Shown here: positions 8,641 to 16,576 of the stretch, piece after piece
Position numbering within the stretch: the stretch's first letter is position 1
Layout of the letters: every line of letters starts with the position of its first letter
Assembly: GCA_003224055.1 (NCBI GenBank)
Contig: QHYE01000053.1
Coordinates: forward strand, 1-44,153
Direction: 5' to 3'
Source: Acidobacteriota bacterium
Lineage (GTDB): Bacteria; Acidobacteriota; Terriglobia; Acidiferrales; UBA7541
DNA length: 44,153 nt
Made by a program: the position numbers and the translations under genes
Notes under the pieces: model-generated
Told to the model about the DNA's origin: nothing
Database searches by the model: none
Seen by the model: only the letters and a program-made list of their open reading frames with translations

Positions 8641-9858
8641 TTATTTCATCAATTCCACAAACACTTCATTAGAAACCGCGAGCCGGTTCGTCGCCAGCCT
8701 CACCACTCCGCCATCTCGCTCCACTAATCCCGCCACCATCAACGGATCGAACCGCGACGCCAATGTAACTCCATACTCCCGCTCGATCCGACCCAAGTCG
8801 ATTCCATCCAACTGCCGCAACCCCAAGAACAATTCCTCCTCGAGCGCACTCTCCGCCGTCAACTTCTCCTGCTGCTCCACGGGCAACCCTCCGCCCTGCA
8901 CCGCGCTGACGTACGCCGCCGCGTCATGCGCATTCGCCCATCGCTGCGTCCCCGAAAACGAATGCGCCCCCGCACCAAATCCCAAATACGCCTCCCGCCG
9001 CCAATACTTTAGATTGTGCTTCGATTCGAATCCCGGCTTCGCCCAATTCGAAATCTCATAGTGGTGATACCCTGCCGCCCGCAACTCCCTCTGCGCCGTC
9101 TCATAAAACTCCGCCATCTCGTCCTCGCTGGGCACCGCCCCCGCGCTATACCGCCCACCGCCGCGCAGCAACTCGCTCCCCAGCCGGCTTCCCTCATCAA
9201 TCTCCAGCAAATAAATCGAAACGTGCTCCGGCCCGAGCGCCTGCAACTCTTCCAGCGATTGCCGCCAGCTCTCCTTCGTCTGGTGCGGCAACCCCGCAAT
9301 CAAATCAAAACTGATATTGAAAATCCCCACCTCGCGCAAAATCGGCACCGCCCGGTAAATATCCCCCCGTCGGTGCATTCGCCCCGCCGCAACCAACTCC
9401 TTATCTACAAACGACTGCAACCCAAAACTAACGCGGTTAATTCCCGCGCGAACCCACGCCCCCGCCTTTTCCGCCTCAATCGTCTCCGGATCCGCCTCCA
9501 GCGTCACCTCAGCAAGCTCCGTCGCGAAACCTTCTCGAATCGCCTCCAGAATTTTCTGCAAGTGCGCCGCATCAAGGAGGCTCGGCGTCCCCCCGCCAAA
9601 GTAAACCGTATCTACAATCAAGTCTGTGCCCGGGGTCTCACCCTTACTTTCTAGGGGCGCACCATGGCGGTGCCTCAACCGCCCAGGCCAATCCACCCCT
9701 GCCGCCTCCAGCAACTCCCGATGCCCTCGAATCTCCCTGCAAACCGCCTCAGCGTAAGGCGCAAACCTCGCCGCCGACACCACTCCCGTATGAAAATTAC
9801 AATACGTGCACTTCGTCTGACAGAACGGCACCTGAACGTAGATCCCTAAGCGTGTCAT
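8641..9858 (-). CDS. hemW: HemW-like radical SAM protein (coproporphyrinogen III oxidase-like)
   Basis: HemW is a radical-SAM heme chaperone related to HemN but lacking proven oxidase activity. The 4Fe-4S/SAM motif CQTKCTYC places cysteines at 13, 17 and 20, followed by the aromatic/Asn position. Then come VYFGGGTPSLL, EADPETIEAE, GINRVSFGLQSF and ISFDLIAGLPHQT, all family hallmarks. The C-terminal HemN_C domain (SALEEELFLGLRQLDGIDL) is present. At 405 residues it is longer than usual. The extra length is an Arg/Gly/Pro-rich stretch at about residues 57-80, just before the VYFGGGTPS strand, treated separately as a possible inserted repeat. Start ATG at 9858. Confidence 0.9.
   Translation of the reverse strand: MTRLGIYVQVPFCQTKCTYCNFHTGVVSAARFAPYAEAVCREIRGHRELLEAAGVDWPGRLRHRHGAPLESKGETPGTDLIVDTVYFGGGTPSLLDAAHLQKILEAIREGFATELAEVTLEADPETIEAEKAGAWVRAGINRVSFGLQSFVDKELVAAGRMHRRGDIYRAVPILREVGIFNISFDLIAGLPHQTKESWRQSLEELQALGPEHVSIYLLEIDEGSRLGSELLRGGGRYSAGAVPSEDEMAEFYETAQRELRAAGYHHYEISNWAKPGFESKHNLKYWRREAYLGFGAGAHSFSGTQRWANAHDAAAYVSAVQGGGLPVEQQEKLTAESALEEELFLGLRQLDGIDLGRIEREYGVTLASRFDPLMVAGLVERDGGVVRLATNRLAVSNEVFVELMK
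9622..9693 (-). repeat. possible palindromic element inserted in frame in hemW
   Basis: These bases encode the stretch from about Asp-Trp-Pro-Gly to Gly-Thr-Asp in HemW. E. coli HemW, recalled from memory, passes directly from the preceding helix to the GGGTPS strand here. The DNA has two small inverted repeats: GCACC(ATGGC)GGTGC at 9659-9673 and GGGT(CTC)ACCC at 9633-9643. This is reminiscent of palindromic elements that insert in frame into coding sequence. No second copy was noticed in this window, so its repeat nature is a guess. Confidence 0.35.
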
Positions 9859-9881
9859 CGATTCAAAACTCTAGCATACCC

Positions 9882-9902
9882 ACACCGCACCCGCTGCGGT
9901 GT
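9882..9902. promoter_or_regulatory. 8-bp perfect inverted repeat in the hemW/peptidase divergent gap
   Basis: ACACCGCA(CCCGC)TGCGGTGT lies 24 bases upstream of the hemW start and between two divergently transcribed genes. It could be an operator or the base of an RNA hairpin. A TATAAAAT box at 9969-9976, ahead of the plus-strand gene, has no convincing -35 partner. Confidence 0.3.
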
Positions 9903-10074
9903 AGCGCGCCTTGCAGATTTCACTGGTGCGCTAGTTCCCGATTTCTGTGTTTTTCGTCGAACAGAAAATATAAAATACAAGTGAGTTATGATTCCTGCTG
10001 CCCATATGGCGCCTGATCCAATGCGTCAACCGCGCGACACGCACCGTGCAAACTGGGAACCCCACTCGTCCCCA

Positions 10075-12825
10075 ATGAGAACGTTTTGGCATCTCGGCCG
10101 GTTTCACGTTCTCCTTCCTGTCATGGCGCTGCTCTGTCTGGTACTTTCCCCTCATGTGCGCGCAGACACGATTTCCGGCACCATCAAAGACCCCTCCGGC
10201 GCAGTCGTCACCGGCGCGCGCATCGAGATCTCTGGCGACAACCTGGCTCAACCGCTGCTGCTCACCTCCGACGAATCCGGCAAGTTCGCCGCGCCCGATT
10301 TGAATACCGGAAAATATTCACTCCGCGTTGCCAAAGAGGGATTCGACGACCTTGTTACTACGGTCGACCTGCACGGTACAGCCGAGCTCCCGCTTAAATT
10401 GACGATCGCCACGCAGCAAACCAGCGTCACCGTCAACGAAAAAAGCACGGCGTTCGCGAATTCAGACGCCGCCTACCGCCAGCTCCGCAACGACGGATTA
10501 GGCGACACCTTCCTCTGCGAAAATTTCACCCTCCCGATGGATGTCGGAACCTTCGAGTTGAAATCTGGAACGATTACTTTCCTAGCGCCCGTCAACAAAT
10601 TTCAAACTGGCGCTGTTTTCGTCGGCCACGGACACTTCACTCTTAAACCTCTCTCCGCACTTGACACCACCGAGATGGTGAGACGCGCCGGCAGTCCGAC
10701 CGCCGAGGAAGACTTCACCGAAGTGGTGCTTCGTTTCTCCCCCGACCAGTTTTCGCAATTCGCTGGCGTGCTCGGGCACAAAACGGATACGCCCTCCGAG
10801 GCCTCCACCGCCTTTCAGCATTGGAAGGATAAAGTTCGCCACCGCCACGAGTTTCCCGAAGGTTTGACCCAGGCACTTCTCGAGAGCGAATCGATCGACA
10901 ACGTGGACGCCGACGTCCTCGCCTCCATCTACAATCCTAAACACCCTCCGTTTTTGAACGCCTACATGCACGGCACGCCTCACAAGGACTTGCGTTTCTT
11001 CTTGCGCACTCGTGTGGGCGCGATTCCGCAAATCGATTCGCCCGAAGAAGTCGCGCTCGTCAATTTCAACGGCGGGGGAATGGATGACGGCATCTGGTAT
11101 TTGCAACACTTGAGATCCGAGCTTCTGGCCCACACCGCTAGCGCGCAACAAGACAAGCGGCTGTTCGCCACCCGCCGCCACAACATCGAAACGGTAATCG
11201 GGAAGAATGATCACCTGTTCAGCCGCGCAACGATCACGTTTGAGCCGCTCGTGCCCGGTGAACGCGTTTTGAGATTCGCGCTGCTTCCCACCCTGCGGGT
11301 CACCCGCGTGTCCGGTGAGCGCGGTCAGGACCTCCACTTCATTCAGGAAAACAGAAAGGAAGATGGCTCCTTCTACGCCGTTCTCGACGAAGCCCCTGCG
11401 ATGGGTCAAGTCCATTCCATCACCGTGGAATACGGCGGCGACAAAGTGCTGTCTAACGCGGGCAGCGGAAGTTACTACGTCGGCGCGCGCGACTCGTGGT
11501 ATCCGAACCTGAACGGCTTCGGTGAAAAGGCGCTCTACGATCTCACGTTCAAGGTTCCTCCTTCGAATGTCTTGATTAGCGTCGGCAAGCTCGAGGACCA
11601 GCACACCGAAGCCGGTTTCGCGGTGACCCATTGGGTAACGCAAATTCCGGTGGCCGTCGCGGGATTCAATTACGGCCAGTACAAAAAAATGGACTGGTCC
11701 GACTCCATCACCCACTATGAGATCTCCGGGTATTATTTGCCGGAATTGCCCGACAACTTGCGGCGTTTTCAAAACGGCGCGCTTGGCAGCATGGCTCCCG
11801 GCGCAATGACCAAGTACGCATTGGATCAGGCTCGCGCCCAGATGCAGGTGTGCACGCTTTATTTCGGCAGGGCTCCTTACGAGCACCTGTATGTCACTGA
11901 ACAACCGAATTTCAACTTCGGCCAATCGTGGCCCAATTTGGTGTACTTGCCGATTTCGGCGTACATCGACTCGACCCAGCGGTGGATGCTGTTTGGCCAG
12001 ATCAATTCGAGATTCACCGGATTCGTCCAGGAAGTCACGCCGCACGAGGTGGCGCACCAGTGGTTTGGCCACGGCATCGGCTGGGCTTCCTATCACGACC
12101 AGTGGCTCTCGGAAGGTTTTGCGGAGTTTGCCGCGGGATTGTTTCTGCAGAAAGCAGTCGGACCGAAGTGGCAGAAGGACTACATTGATTTCTGGGAACG
12201 CCAGCGCGTCCGCATCCTCGAAAAAAACAATTTCGGCGTTTCGCCAAACGATGCGGGCCCATTGTGGCTCGGGCTCCGGCTCATTTCTCCGCGCTCCGGG
12301 CAAGCGTATCAGGGCGTAACGTATTCCAAGGGCGCCTACGTTCTGGCCATGCTGAGGTCACTGATGTACGCGGAAAATGGCTCCAGCGGCAACCCCGATC
12401 AGGCTTTCATCGACATGATGCACGATTTTATGGAGAGTCACCGGGAGATTCCCGCCTCCAGCGAATCCTTCAAAACGATTGCTGAAAAGCACATGACCAA
12501 GAGGATGGACCTTCAGCAGAATGGGCGCCTGGATTGGTTTTTTCGGGAGTGGCTCCTGGGTACCCAGGTTCCCCGCTACAGTTTTAAATATGAATTGCAG
12601 CCGGCGGAAGGTGGCAAATTCAAAATCCACGGGGAAATCACCCAGAGCGAAGTGGACGAAAATTTCGCGATGTTCGTTCCGGTCTTTGCGGATTTTGGAG
12701 ACGGCATGATGCGGATGGGTCAGGTACCAATTGCCGGGAATTCCACGCGGACGTTCACCTATGTTTTGGATCGCAAGCCGAAGAAGGTCGCGATCAACGC
12801 CTACAAGGAAATTCTGGAGCGCTGA
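10075..12825 (+). CDS. secreted M1-like zinc metallopeptidase with N-terminal carboxypeptidase-regulatory-like domain
   Basis: A large exported protein of about 916 residues. The start at 10075 gives a clean signal peptide (Arg-rich n-region, hydrophobic LLPVMALLCLVLS, cleavage near RADT). An ATG at 9988 would put 29 unlikely residues before it. Next comes a beta-sandwich CarboxypepD_reg-like domain (ISGTIKDPSGAVVTGARI to about residue 115). A long divergent region with M1-like N-terminal beta sheet follows. The gluzincin site is HEVAHQWFGH (His657, His661) and, 18 residues after the last His, the third ligand in SEGFAEF, matching HEXXH-X18-E. The exopeptidase GAMEN motif is not recognisable; PNFNFGQSWPNLVYLP occupies that area. 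Aminopeptidase activity is therefore uncertain. Confidence 0.85.
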   Translation: MRTFWHLGRFHVLLPVMALLCLVLSPHVRADTISGTIKDPSGAVVTGARIEISGDNLAQPLLLTSDESGKFAAPDLNTGKYSLRVAKEGFDDLVTTVDLHGTAELPLKLTIATQQTSVTVNEKSTAFANSDAAYRQLRNDGLGDTFLCENFTLPMDVGTFELKSGTITFLAPVNKFQTGAVFVGHGHFTLKPLSALDTTEMVRRAGSPTAEEDFTEVVLRFSPDQFSQFAGVLGHKTDTPSEASTAFQHWKDKVRHRHEFPEGLTQALLESESIDNVDADVLASIYNPKHPPFLNAYMHGTPHKDLRFFLRTRVGAIPQIDSPEEVALVNFNGGGMDDGIWYLQHLRSELLAHTASAQQDKRLFATRRHNIETVIGKNDHLFSRATITFEPLVPGERVLRFALLPTLRVTRVSGERGQDLHFIQENRKEDGSFYAVLDEAPAMGQVHSITVEYGGDKVLSNAGSGSYYVGARDSWYPNLNGFGEKALYDLTFKVPPSNVLISVGKLEDQHTEAGFAVTHWVTQIPVAVAGFNYGQYKKMDWSDSITHYEISGYYLPELPDNLRRFQNGALGSMAPGAMTKYALDQARAQMQVCTLYFGRAPYEHLYVTEQPNFNFGQSWPNLVYLPISAYIDSTQRWMLFGQINSRFTGFVQEVTPHEVAHQWFGHGIGWASYHDQWLSEGFAEFAAGLFLQKAVGPKWQKDYIDFWERQRVRILEKNNFGVSPNDAGPLWLGLRLISPRSGQAYQGVTYSKGAYVLAMLRSLMYAENGSSGNPDQAFIDMMHDFMESHREIPASSESFKTIAEKHMTKRMDLQQNGRLDWFFREWLLGTQVPRYSFKYELQPAEGGKFKIHGEITQSEVDENFAMFVPVFADFGDGMMRMGQVPIAGNSTRTFTYVLDRKPKKVAINAYKEILER

Positions 12826-12919
12826 CGCAATCTCGCAGTTCCCTCCCGTAGGTAGTCGCGGATCACCCGCCGTACATGGCTCCCCTGTGAAAATGACTAA
12901 TTGTAAGGGAAAAGGAAAC

Positions 12920-12995
12920 TGGCGCGCCCGGAGAGACTCGAACTCCCGACCTCTGGTTCGAAGCCACATACTCTATCCAGCTGAGCTACGGGCGC
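12920..12995 (-). tRNA. tRNA-Arg (anticodon TCG), CCA encoded
   Basis: Reading the minus strand from 12995 gives a full cloverleaf: acceptor GCGCCCG pairing with CGGGCGC, D arm GCTC...GAGT, anticodon loop CTTCGAA (anticodon TCG, reading CGA and possibly other CGN codons), T arm GGGAG-TTCGAGT-CTCTC, discriminator G and an encoded CCA. The anticodon stem TGTGG/CCAGA has a G-G mismatch at its second pair (28-42), and the D stem closes with G-T at 10-25. A CATAAT box lies just upstream of the 5' end. Identity is firm; the mismatch is unusual. Confidence 0.93.
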
Positions 12996-13119
12996 ACGAA
13001 GCTATTATGCCTATCAACCGGACTCGCCCAAACCGTCCACACGCATGCCAACATGCTCCGACCCGGGAGGACAGCGACGAAAGCTGGCATCTCCTGCCGT
13101 TCGCGAGATATCCTGTCCG

Positions 13120-13149
13120 CGGGCGGCAGAGCGGCTATAGCCGCCCGCT
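13120..13149 (+). other. strong GC hairpin immediately upstream of the oxidoreductase ribosome site
   Basis: GCGGGCGGC (13120-13128) and GCCGCCCGC (13141-13149) form a perfect nine-pair stem around a 12-base loop. The inner sequence GCGGCTATAGCCGC is itself a palindrome, so two pairings compete. The stem ends a few bases before the GAGGG ribosome site of the next gene. No T-tract follows, so it is not a classical terminator. Confidence 0.45.
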
Positions 13150-13158
13150 GCGAGGGAA

Positions 13159-14481
13159 ATGATGGTTACACGACGTGAGTTTCTCGATGCACTTGCGGTG
13201 GGCGCGGCCGGCCTGGCCATTGGAACGACAGCAAAGAGTTACGGCCAGATCCTCGGCTCCAACGATCGCCTCAACTTTGCTGTGATCGGTCTGAATGGAC
13301 GCGGCTATGCCCATCTCTCGGCGCTCAAGGCGAACCGCGGCGCTGCGCGCATTTCGCATGTCTGCGATGTGGACAGCACGATTCTCGGAAAGTTTGCTGA
13401 CCGTGTGCGGCGCGAGACCGGCGAGTCCCCTGCAACGAACAAAGACTTTCGCGCCATTCTCGAACAGAAGGATGTGGACGCCATCACGATTGCCACTCCC
13501 GACCATTGGCATACTCCCATGGCCATCGCCGGGTTGCAGGCGGGCAAGCATGTCTACGTGGAAAAGCCGTGCAGCCACAATCCTGCGGAGGGAGAGATGC
13601 TCGTGCAGGCGCAGCAGAAGTATCAAAAGCTTGTGCAGATGGGCAACCAGCAGCGCTCTTCACCGCACAGCATAGAGGTCGTCGAAAAAATTCGCGAAGG
13701 CATTATAGGCAGGCCCTATCTCGCGAAAGCCTGGTACAGCAATGTGAGAGAGTCCATTGGCACGGGGAAAGAAGCGCCCGTGCCGGCGCAACTCGATTGG
13801 GACTTGTGGCAGGGCCCGGCGCCACGCCGTCCCTATAAAGACAACGTGCATCCGTACAACTGGCACTGGTTCAGAATCTATGGCACCGGCGAAACGCTCA
13901 ATAATGGAACGCACGAGGTGGACGTCTGCCGCTGGGCGCTGGGCGTCGATTATCCGAAGCGGGTCACTTCTTCCGGCGGCCGATATCACTTCAAGGATGA
14001 CTGGCAGTTTTATGACACGCTGCTGACCAGCTTTGAGTACGAAGACAAGATGCTCACTTGGGAAGGCAAGAGCTGCCAGGGAATGAAATTTTACGGCCGC
14101 GATCGCGGCTCGGCCATCATGGGAACGGCCGGCACCGTGGTTGTCGATCGCGATGGCTACGAAATCTACGACCTCAAAGGGAATAAAACAAGCGAGTTCA
14201 AGGCCGGCAGCACAACGTCGTCTTCGGACCTGCTCGGGGCCGATTCCATGACCGATGCCCACTTCGCGAACTTCATCGCGGGAATCCGCAAAGGCGAGAA
14301 GCTAAACGCTCCTGTCGCTGCCGGAAACATTGCCGTTACGATGTTGCAGCTTTCTAACATCGCGTGGGAAGTGAACCGGGAGTTGCATCTCGATACGAAA
14401 GACGGGCGGATTCAGGACGACCCGGAAGCGATGAAGATGTGGGGGCGTGAGTACGAGAAGGGCTGGGCGCCGCATGTCTAG
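13159..14481 (+). CDS. TAT-exported Gfo/Idh/MocA family oxidoreductase
   Basis: A 440-residue NAD(P)-dependent sugar oxidoreductase relative. The N-terminus has a twin-arginine signal (TRREFLDALAVGAAGLAIG, residues 4-22), implying export as a folded, cofactor-loaded protein. The Rossmann part (FAVIGLNGRGYAHL), ATPDHWHTPMA and the EKP motif at 135-137 (YVEKPCSHNP) mark the family. Later GTHEVDVCRWALGV is typical of the secreted subgroup. Ribosome site GAGGG precedes tandem ATGs at 13159 and 13162. Eight bases at its end overlap the next gene, so the two are probably co-translated. The substrate is unknown; relatives act on sugars, inositols or glycosides. Confidence 0.88.
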   Translation: MMVTRREFLDALAVGAAGLAIGTTAKSYGQILGSNDRLNFAVIGLNGRGYAHLSALKANRGAARISHVCDVDSTILGKFADRVRRETGESPATNKDFRAILEQKDVDAITIATPDHWHTPMAIAGLQAGKHVYVEKPCSHNPAEGEMLVQAQQKYQKLVQMGNQQRSSPHSIEVVEKIREGIIGRPYLAKAWYSNVRESIGTGKEAPVPAQLDWDLWQGPAPRRPYKDNVHPYNWHWFRIYGTGETLNNGTHEVDVCRWALGVDYPKRVTSSGGRYHFKDDWQFYDTLLTSFEYEDKMLTWEGKSCQGMKFYGRDRGSAIMGTAGTVVVDRDGYEIYDLKGNKTSEFKAGSTTSSSDLLGADSMTDAHFANFIAGIRKGEKLNAPVAAGNIAVTMLQLSNIAWEVNRELHLDTKDGRIQDDPEAMKMWGREYEKGWAPHV

Positions 14482-15391
14482 GATGCAGCGGTGCCAGCCG
14501 TGTGATGAATTGCAAATCAAAAATACTTTTTCCCGCCGCACTTTCGTTCGCTCCGGTGCACTGGTTGCGGCGGCGTTCGCTGCTTCCAACGAACTCTTCC
14601 CCATAGCCGCGGGACGGCCGTCGGCTCACGAAGGATCGCCGATTCGTCTGGGCCTGGCCAGCTACACGTTTCGCAACTTCAGCCGTGCGCAGATGATTGG
14701 CTTTCTGAAGCGGCTGAGTGTATTGGAGTTGAATGCCAAGGACGTCAACGATCATCTGCCGGCAGATGCGCAGGAAGAGGCAGTTGCGCTGGCGGACTAT
14801 GCCGCGGCGGGCATCAAGCTTCACGCTGCCGGAACCATCTATTTCCCGAAAGATGAGGACGCGGACATCCGCAGCAAGTTCGAGTATTGCAAGCGAGCAG
14901 GGATTGCCGTCATCGTCGCCGGCGACCCCGCGCCGGAGACCCTGCCGCGGATCGAGAAGTTCGTGAAGGAGTACGATATCCGTTTCGCCGTCCACAATCA
15001 CGGGCCGGAAGATAAGTTGTGGCATTCGCCGCCGGATGTATTGAAGGCGGTAAAGGGCATGGATCCGCGCATCGGGTGCTGTATCGATGTCGGGCACACG
15101 GTTCGTGCCGGCGCGGATGTGGTTCAGGCGATCCACGCGGCAGGCCCGAGGCTGTTTAACCTACACATGAAGGACCTCACAGACTTCCAGAGCAAGGATA
15201 GTCAGGTGCCGGTGGGAGACGGCGTCATGCCGGTAAAGCGGATTTTTGAAGCTCTTATCGCGATAAAGTACAAAGGCTTCGTCGATCTGGAGTATGAGAT
15301 TCATCCCGACGATCCGATGCCGGGCGTCATCGGCAGCTTTGCCTATATGCGAGGCGTCCTGGCAGGCTTGGGGTACGAGAGCCGGCGCTAA
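14474..15391 (+). CDS. TAT-exported sugar phosphate isomerase/epimerase-like TIM barrel protein
   Basis: A xylose-isomerase-like TIM barrel (AP endonuclease 2 family fold). After a twin-arginine signal (SRRTFVRSGALVAAAFA) the barrel starts at PIRLGLASYTFRNF. Likely metal-site segments are FAVHNHGPED, GCCIDVGHTVRAGADV, LFNLHMKDL and FVDLEYEIHPDDP. The start is ATG 14474, overlapping the previous stop (ATGTCTAG), or ATG 14483. A GTG at 14447 would lengthen the protein with arginine-rich residues and is less likely. Pairing with the exported oxidoreductase suggests joint work on a periplasmic sugar or cyclitol. No kinase or transporter is next to them. Confidence 0.85.
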   Translation: MSRMQRCQPCDELQIKNTFSRRTFVRSGALVAAAFAASNELFPIAAGRPSAHEGSPIRLGLASYTFRNFSRAQMIGFLKRLSVLELNAKDVNDHLPADAQEEAVALADYAAAGIKLHAAGTIYFPKDEDADIRSKFEYCKRAGIAVIVAGDPAPETLPRIEKFVKEYDIRFAVHNHGPEDKLWHSPPDVLKAVKGMDPRIGCCIDVGHTVRAGADVVQAIHAAGPRLFNLHMKDLTDFQSKDSQVPVGDGVMPVKRIFEALIAIKYKGFVDLEYEIHPDDPMPGVIGSFAYMRGVLAGLGYESRR

Positions 15392-15484
15392 AGCATTCGG
15401 TCGCCAACTGCCTGATCACAGTGGGTGGCAGTCGTAAATCCCAAGCCTCTCCGTCGCCATCAAACATCGTAGAGGGAGCAAGAC

Positions 15485-15776
15485 CTACGGCTGGAGCTTC
15501 TCTGCAAGGAAGCAAACATTGTCTATCCCTGTCTGGCGTATTTCAATTAAGGCCTGTTTGACAATCACCGTACCTTGCGCGGGCGTCGGCGCGAAGGTAG
15601 ACCTTCTTTTCTGCGCCATTCTTCAGTCCTTCTCGAATTTTATCCGGCAAGTTCTTCGCCGAAATTGGAACATTGCGGAAATAGATTTTCCCGTCACGCG
15701 GGGCGTCAACCCGGCTATGGATTCTGTTAGGCCACTTTACCCCTGTCTTCGTCCAACCATGATAGCTAAGCCGCAT
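15485..15776 (-). pseudogene. ExbD/TolR-family remnant, frameshifted and lacking its N-terminus
   Basis: On the minus strand one frame reads RDGKIYFRNVPISAKNLPDK and, further on, KKVYLRADARARYG, the periplasmic domain of ExbD/TolR energy-coupling proteins. That frame then stops at 15543. A second frame picks up directly after the glycine: VIVKQALIEIRQTGIDNVCF then LAEKLQP and a stop at 15485, exactly the expected family C-terminus. The frames switch at about 15565-15573. The transmembrane N-terminus that ExbD needs is not found upstream in any frame; homology begins near 15700. A single sequencing error could explain the frameshift but not the missing N-terminus, so a decayed gene is likely. 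Confidence 0.75.
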
Positions 15777-16014
15777 TTTCCGTCTTCCAGCACCGCCGAG
15801 CCATCGGATCGAACCCCAAGCAACCCGCGGGCCGGTGTCCGCTCTCCGTCAAGGGGCAGAAAGTCTATAAACGCTGGCTACGATCCTTTATATTTGCGAC
15901 GAGAAGTAACTAGCATTGATTCAGTAGGTTGTATGTTATCGAATAGTTTTCCTTGACGATTTCCCACCGGCCATGTAGGATTCTTACAGATATTCTTCCG
16001 GCCTTTTGTGGAGC

Positions 16015-16041
16015 GCGGCAGCCTGGCTGCCGCTTTTTTTT
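16015..16041 (+). terminator. intrinsic terminator, isolated
   Basis: GCGGCAG(CCTGG)CTGCCGC is followed directly by eight T residues on the plus strand, a textbook rho-independent terminator. The nearest plus-strand gene ends 620 bases upstream. It may therefore end a long 3' region, an unseen small RNA or the transcript of a lost gene. Confidence 0.8.
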
Positions 16042-16344
16042 GCTTTGGAGCCTTTCTTCTCCTAGGCATCTCACGCCGCTCGAACATTCCAGATCGGGCG
16101 GCTTGGCAAACGGCCCTGATTCCTTGGTTTCACGCCCTTGGGCAGGAGTTGATTTTCTGATGCAAAACATGCATTTGTAACCCCTTTCGTTTGTGCCCGT
16201 TGCGCACTCTTTTATTTTCCGTATCGCGTAAGTCCTGTATTTGCCACTCTTACAAAAACTGCCGGGTGTGTACCAACTCTTCCCATTATGGAACTCAGAT
16301 GCACAGCCTTTGGCATGATCTCATCGCCCTTTAGTTTTCATACA

Positions 16345-16368
16345 CTTACGAATTGCCAATTTCGTAAG
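16345..16368. promoter_or_regulatory. perfect 8-bp inverted repeat upstream of the hydrolase gene
   Basis: CTTACGAA(TTGCCAAT)TTCGTAAG is symmetric, with arm centres 16 bp apart (about 1.5 helical turns). It lies 208 bases upstream of the hydrolase start. The spacing and AT-rich arms suit a dimeric repressor site, but no regulator gene is adjacent. Confidence 0.35.
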
Positions 16369-16576
16369 CCCTTTGTTTTGATATTCATGCATCGGATGGG
16401 GGGTGTAGGGGGTGGTGGACCGCGCCATCTAAAGTATTACTTTGAAGTCCGAGCGGAAGCCGCTACAGCGAGGGTGTGGGAACCATTGGACCTGAGCTCC
16501 TAGATTGTCTGTATGCTCTTCCCCGCTTACAATTCGCCCTGCGCCCCGGTCCAACAAGCATCCTCAAGGAGGTCAT

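Larger units (their letters stand above)
15777..16576. other. gene-poor spacer (no intact gene recognised)
   Basis: Together with 15392-15484 and the ExbD remnant, this makes about 1.2 kb without an intact gene. Short open frames on both strands have no recognisable motif, poor codon use and no ribosome sites. It looks more AT-rich than its flanks. It contains the terminator at 16015-16041 and the inverted repeat at 16345-16368, described separately. The last stretch carries the AAGGAGG ribosome site of the hydrolase at about 16566-16572. Confidence 0.6.

Noticed and set aside
10582-12303. 573-codon minus-strand open frame inside the M1-like peptidase gene
   Set aside because: No recognisable domain, while the plus strand carries the zinc site and a signal peptide.
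15519-15956. 145-codon plus-strand open frame in the gene-poor gap
   Set aside because: No family resemblance or ribosome site; the opposite strand carries the ExbD-like remnant.
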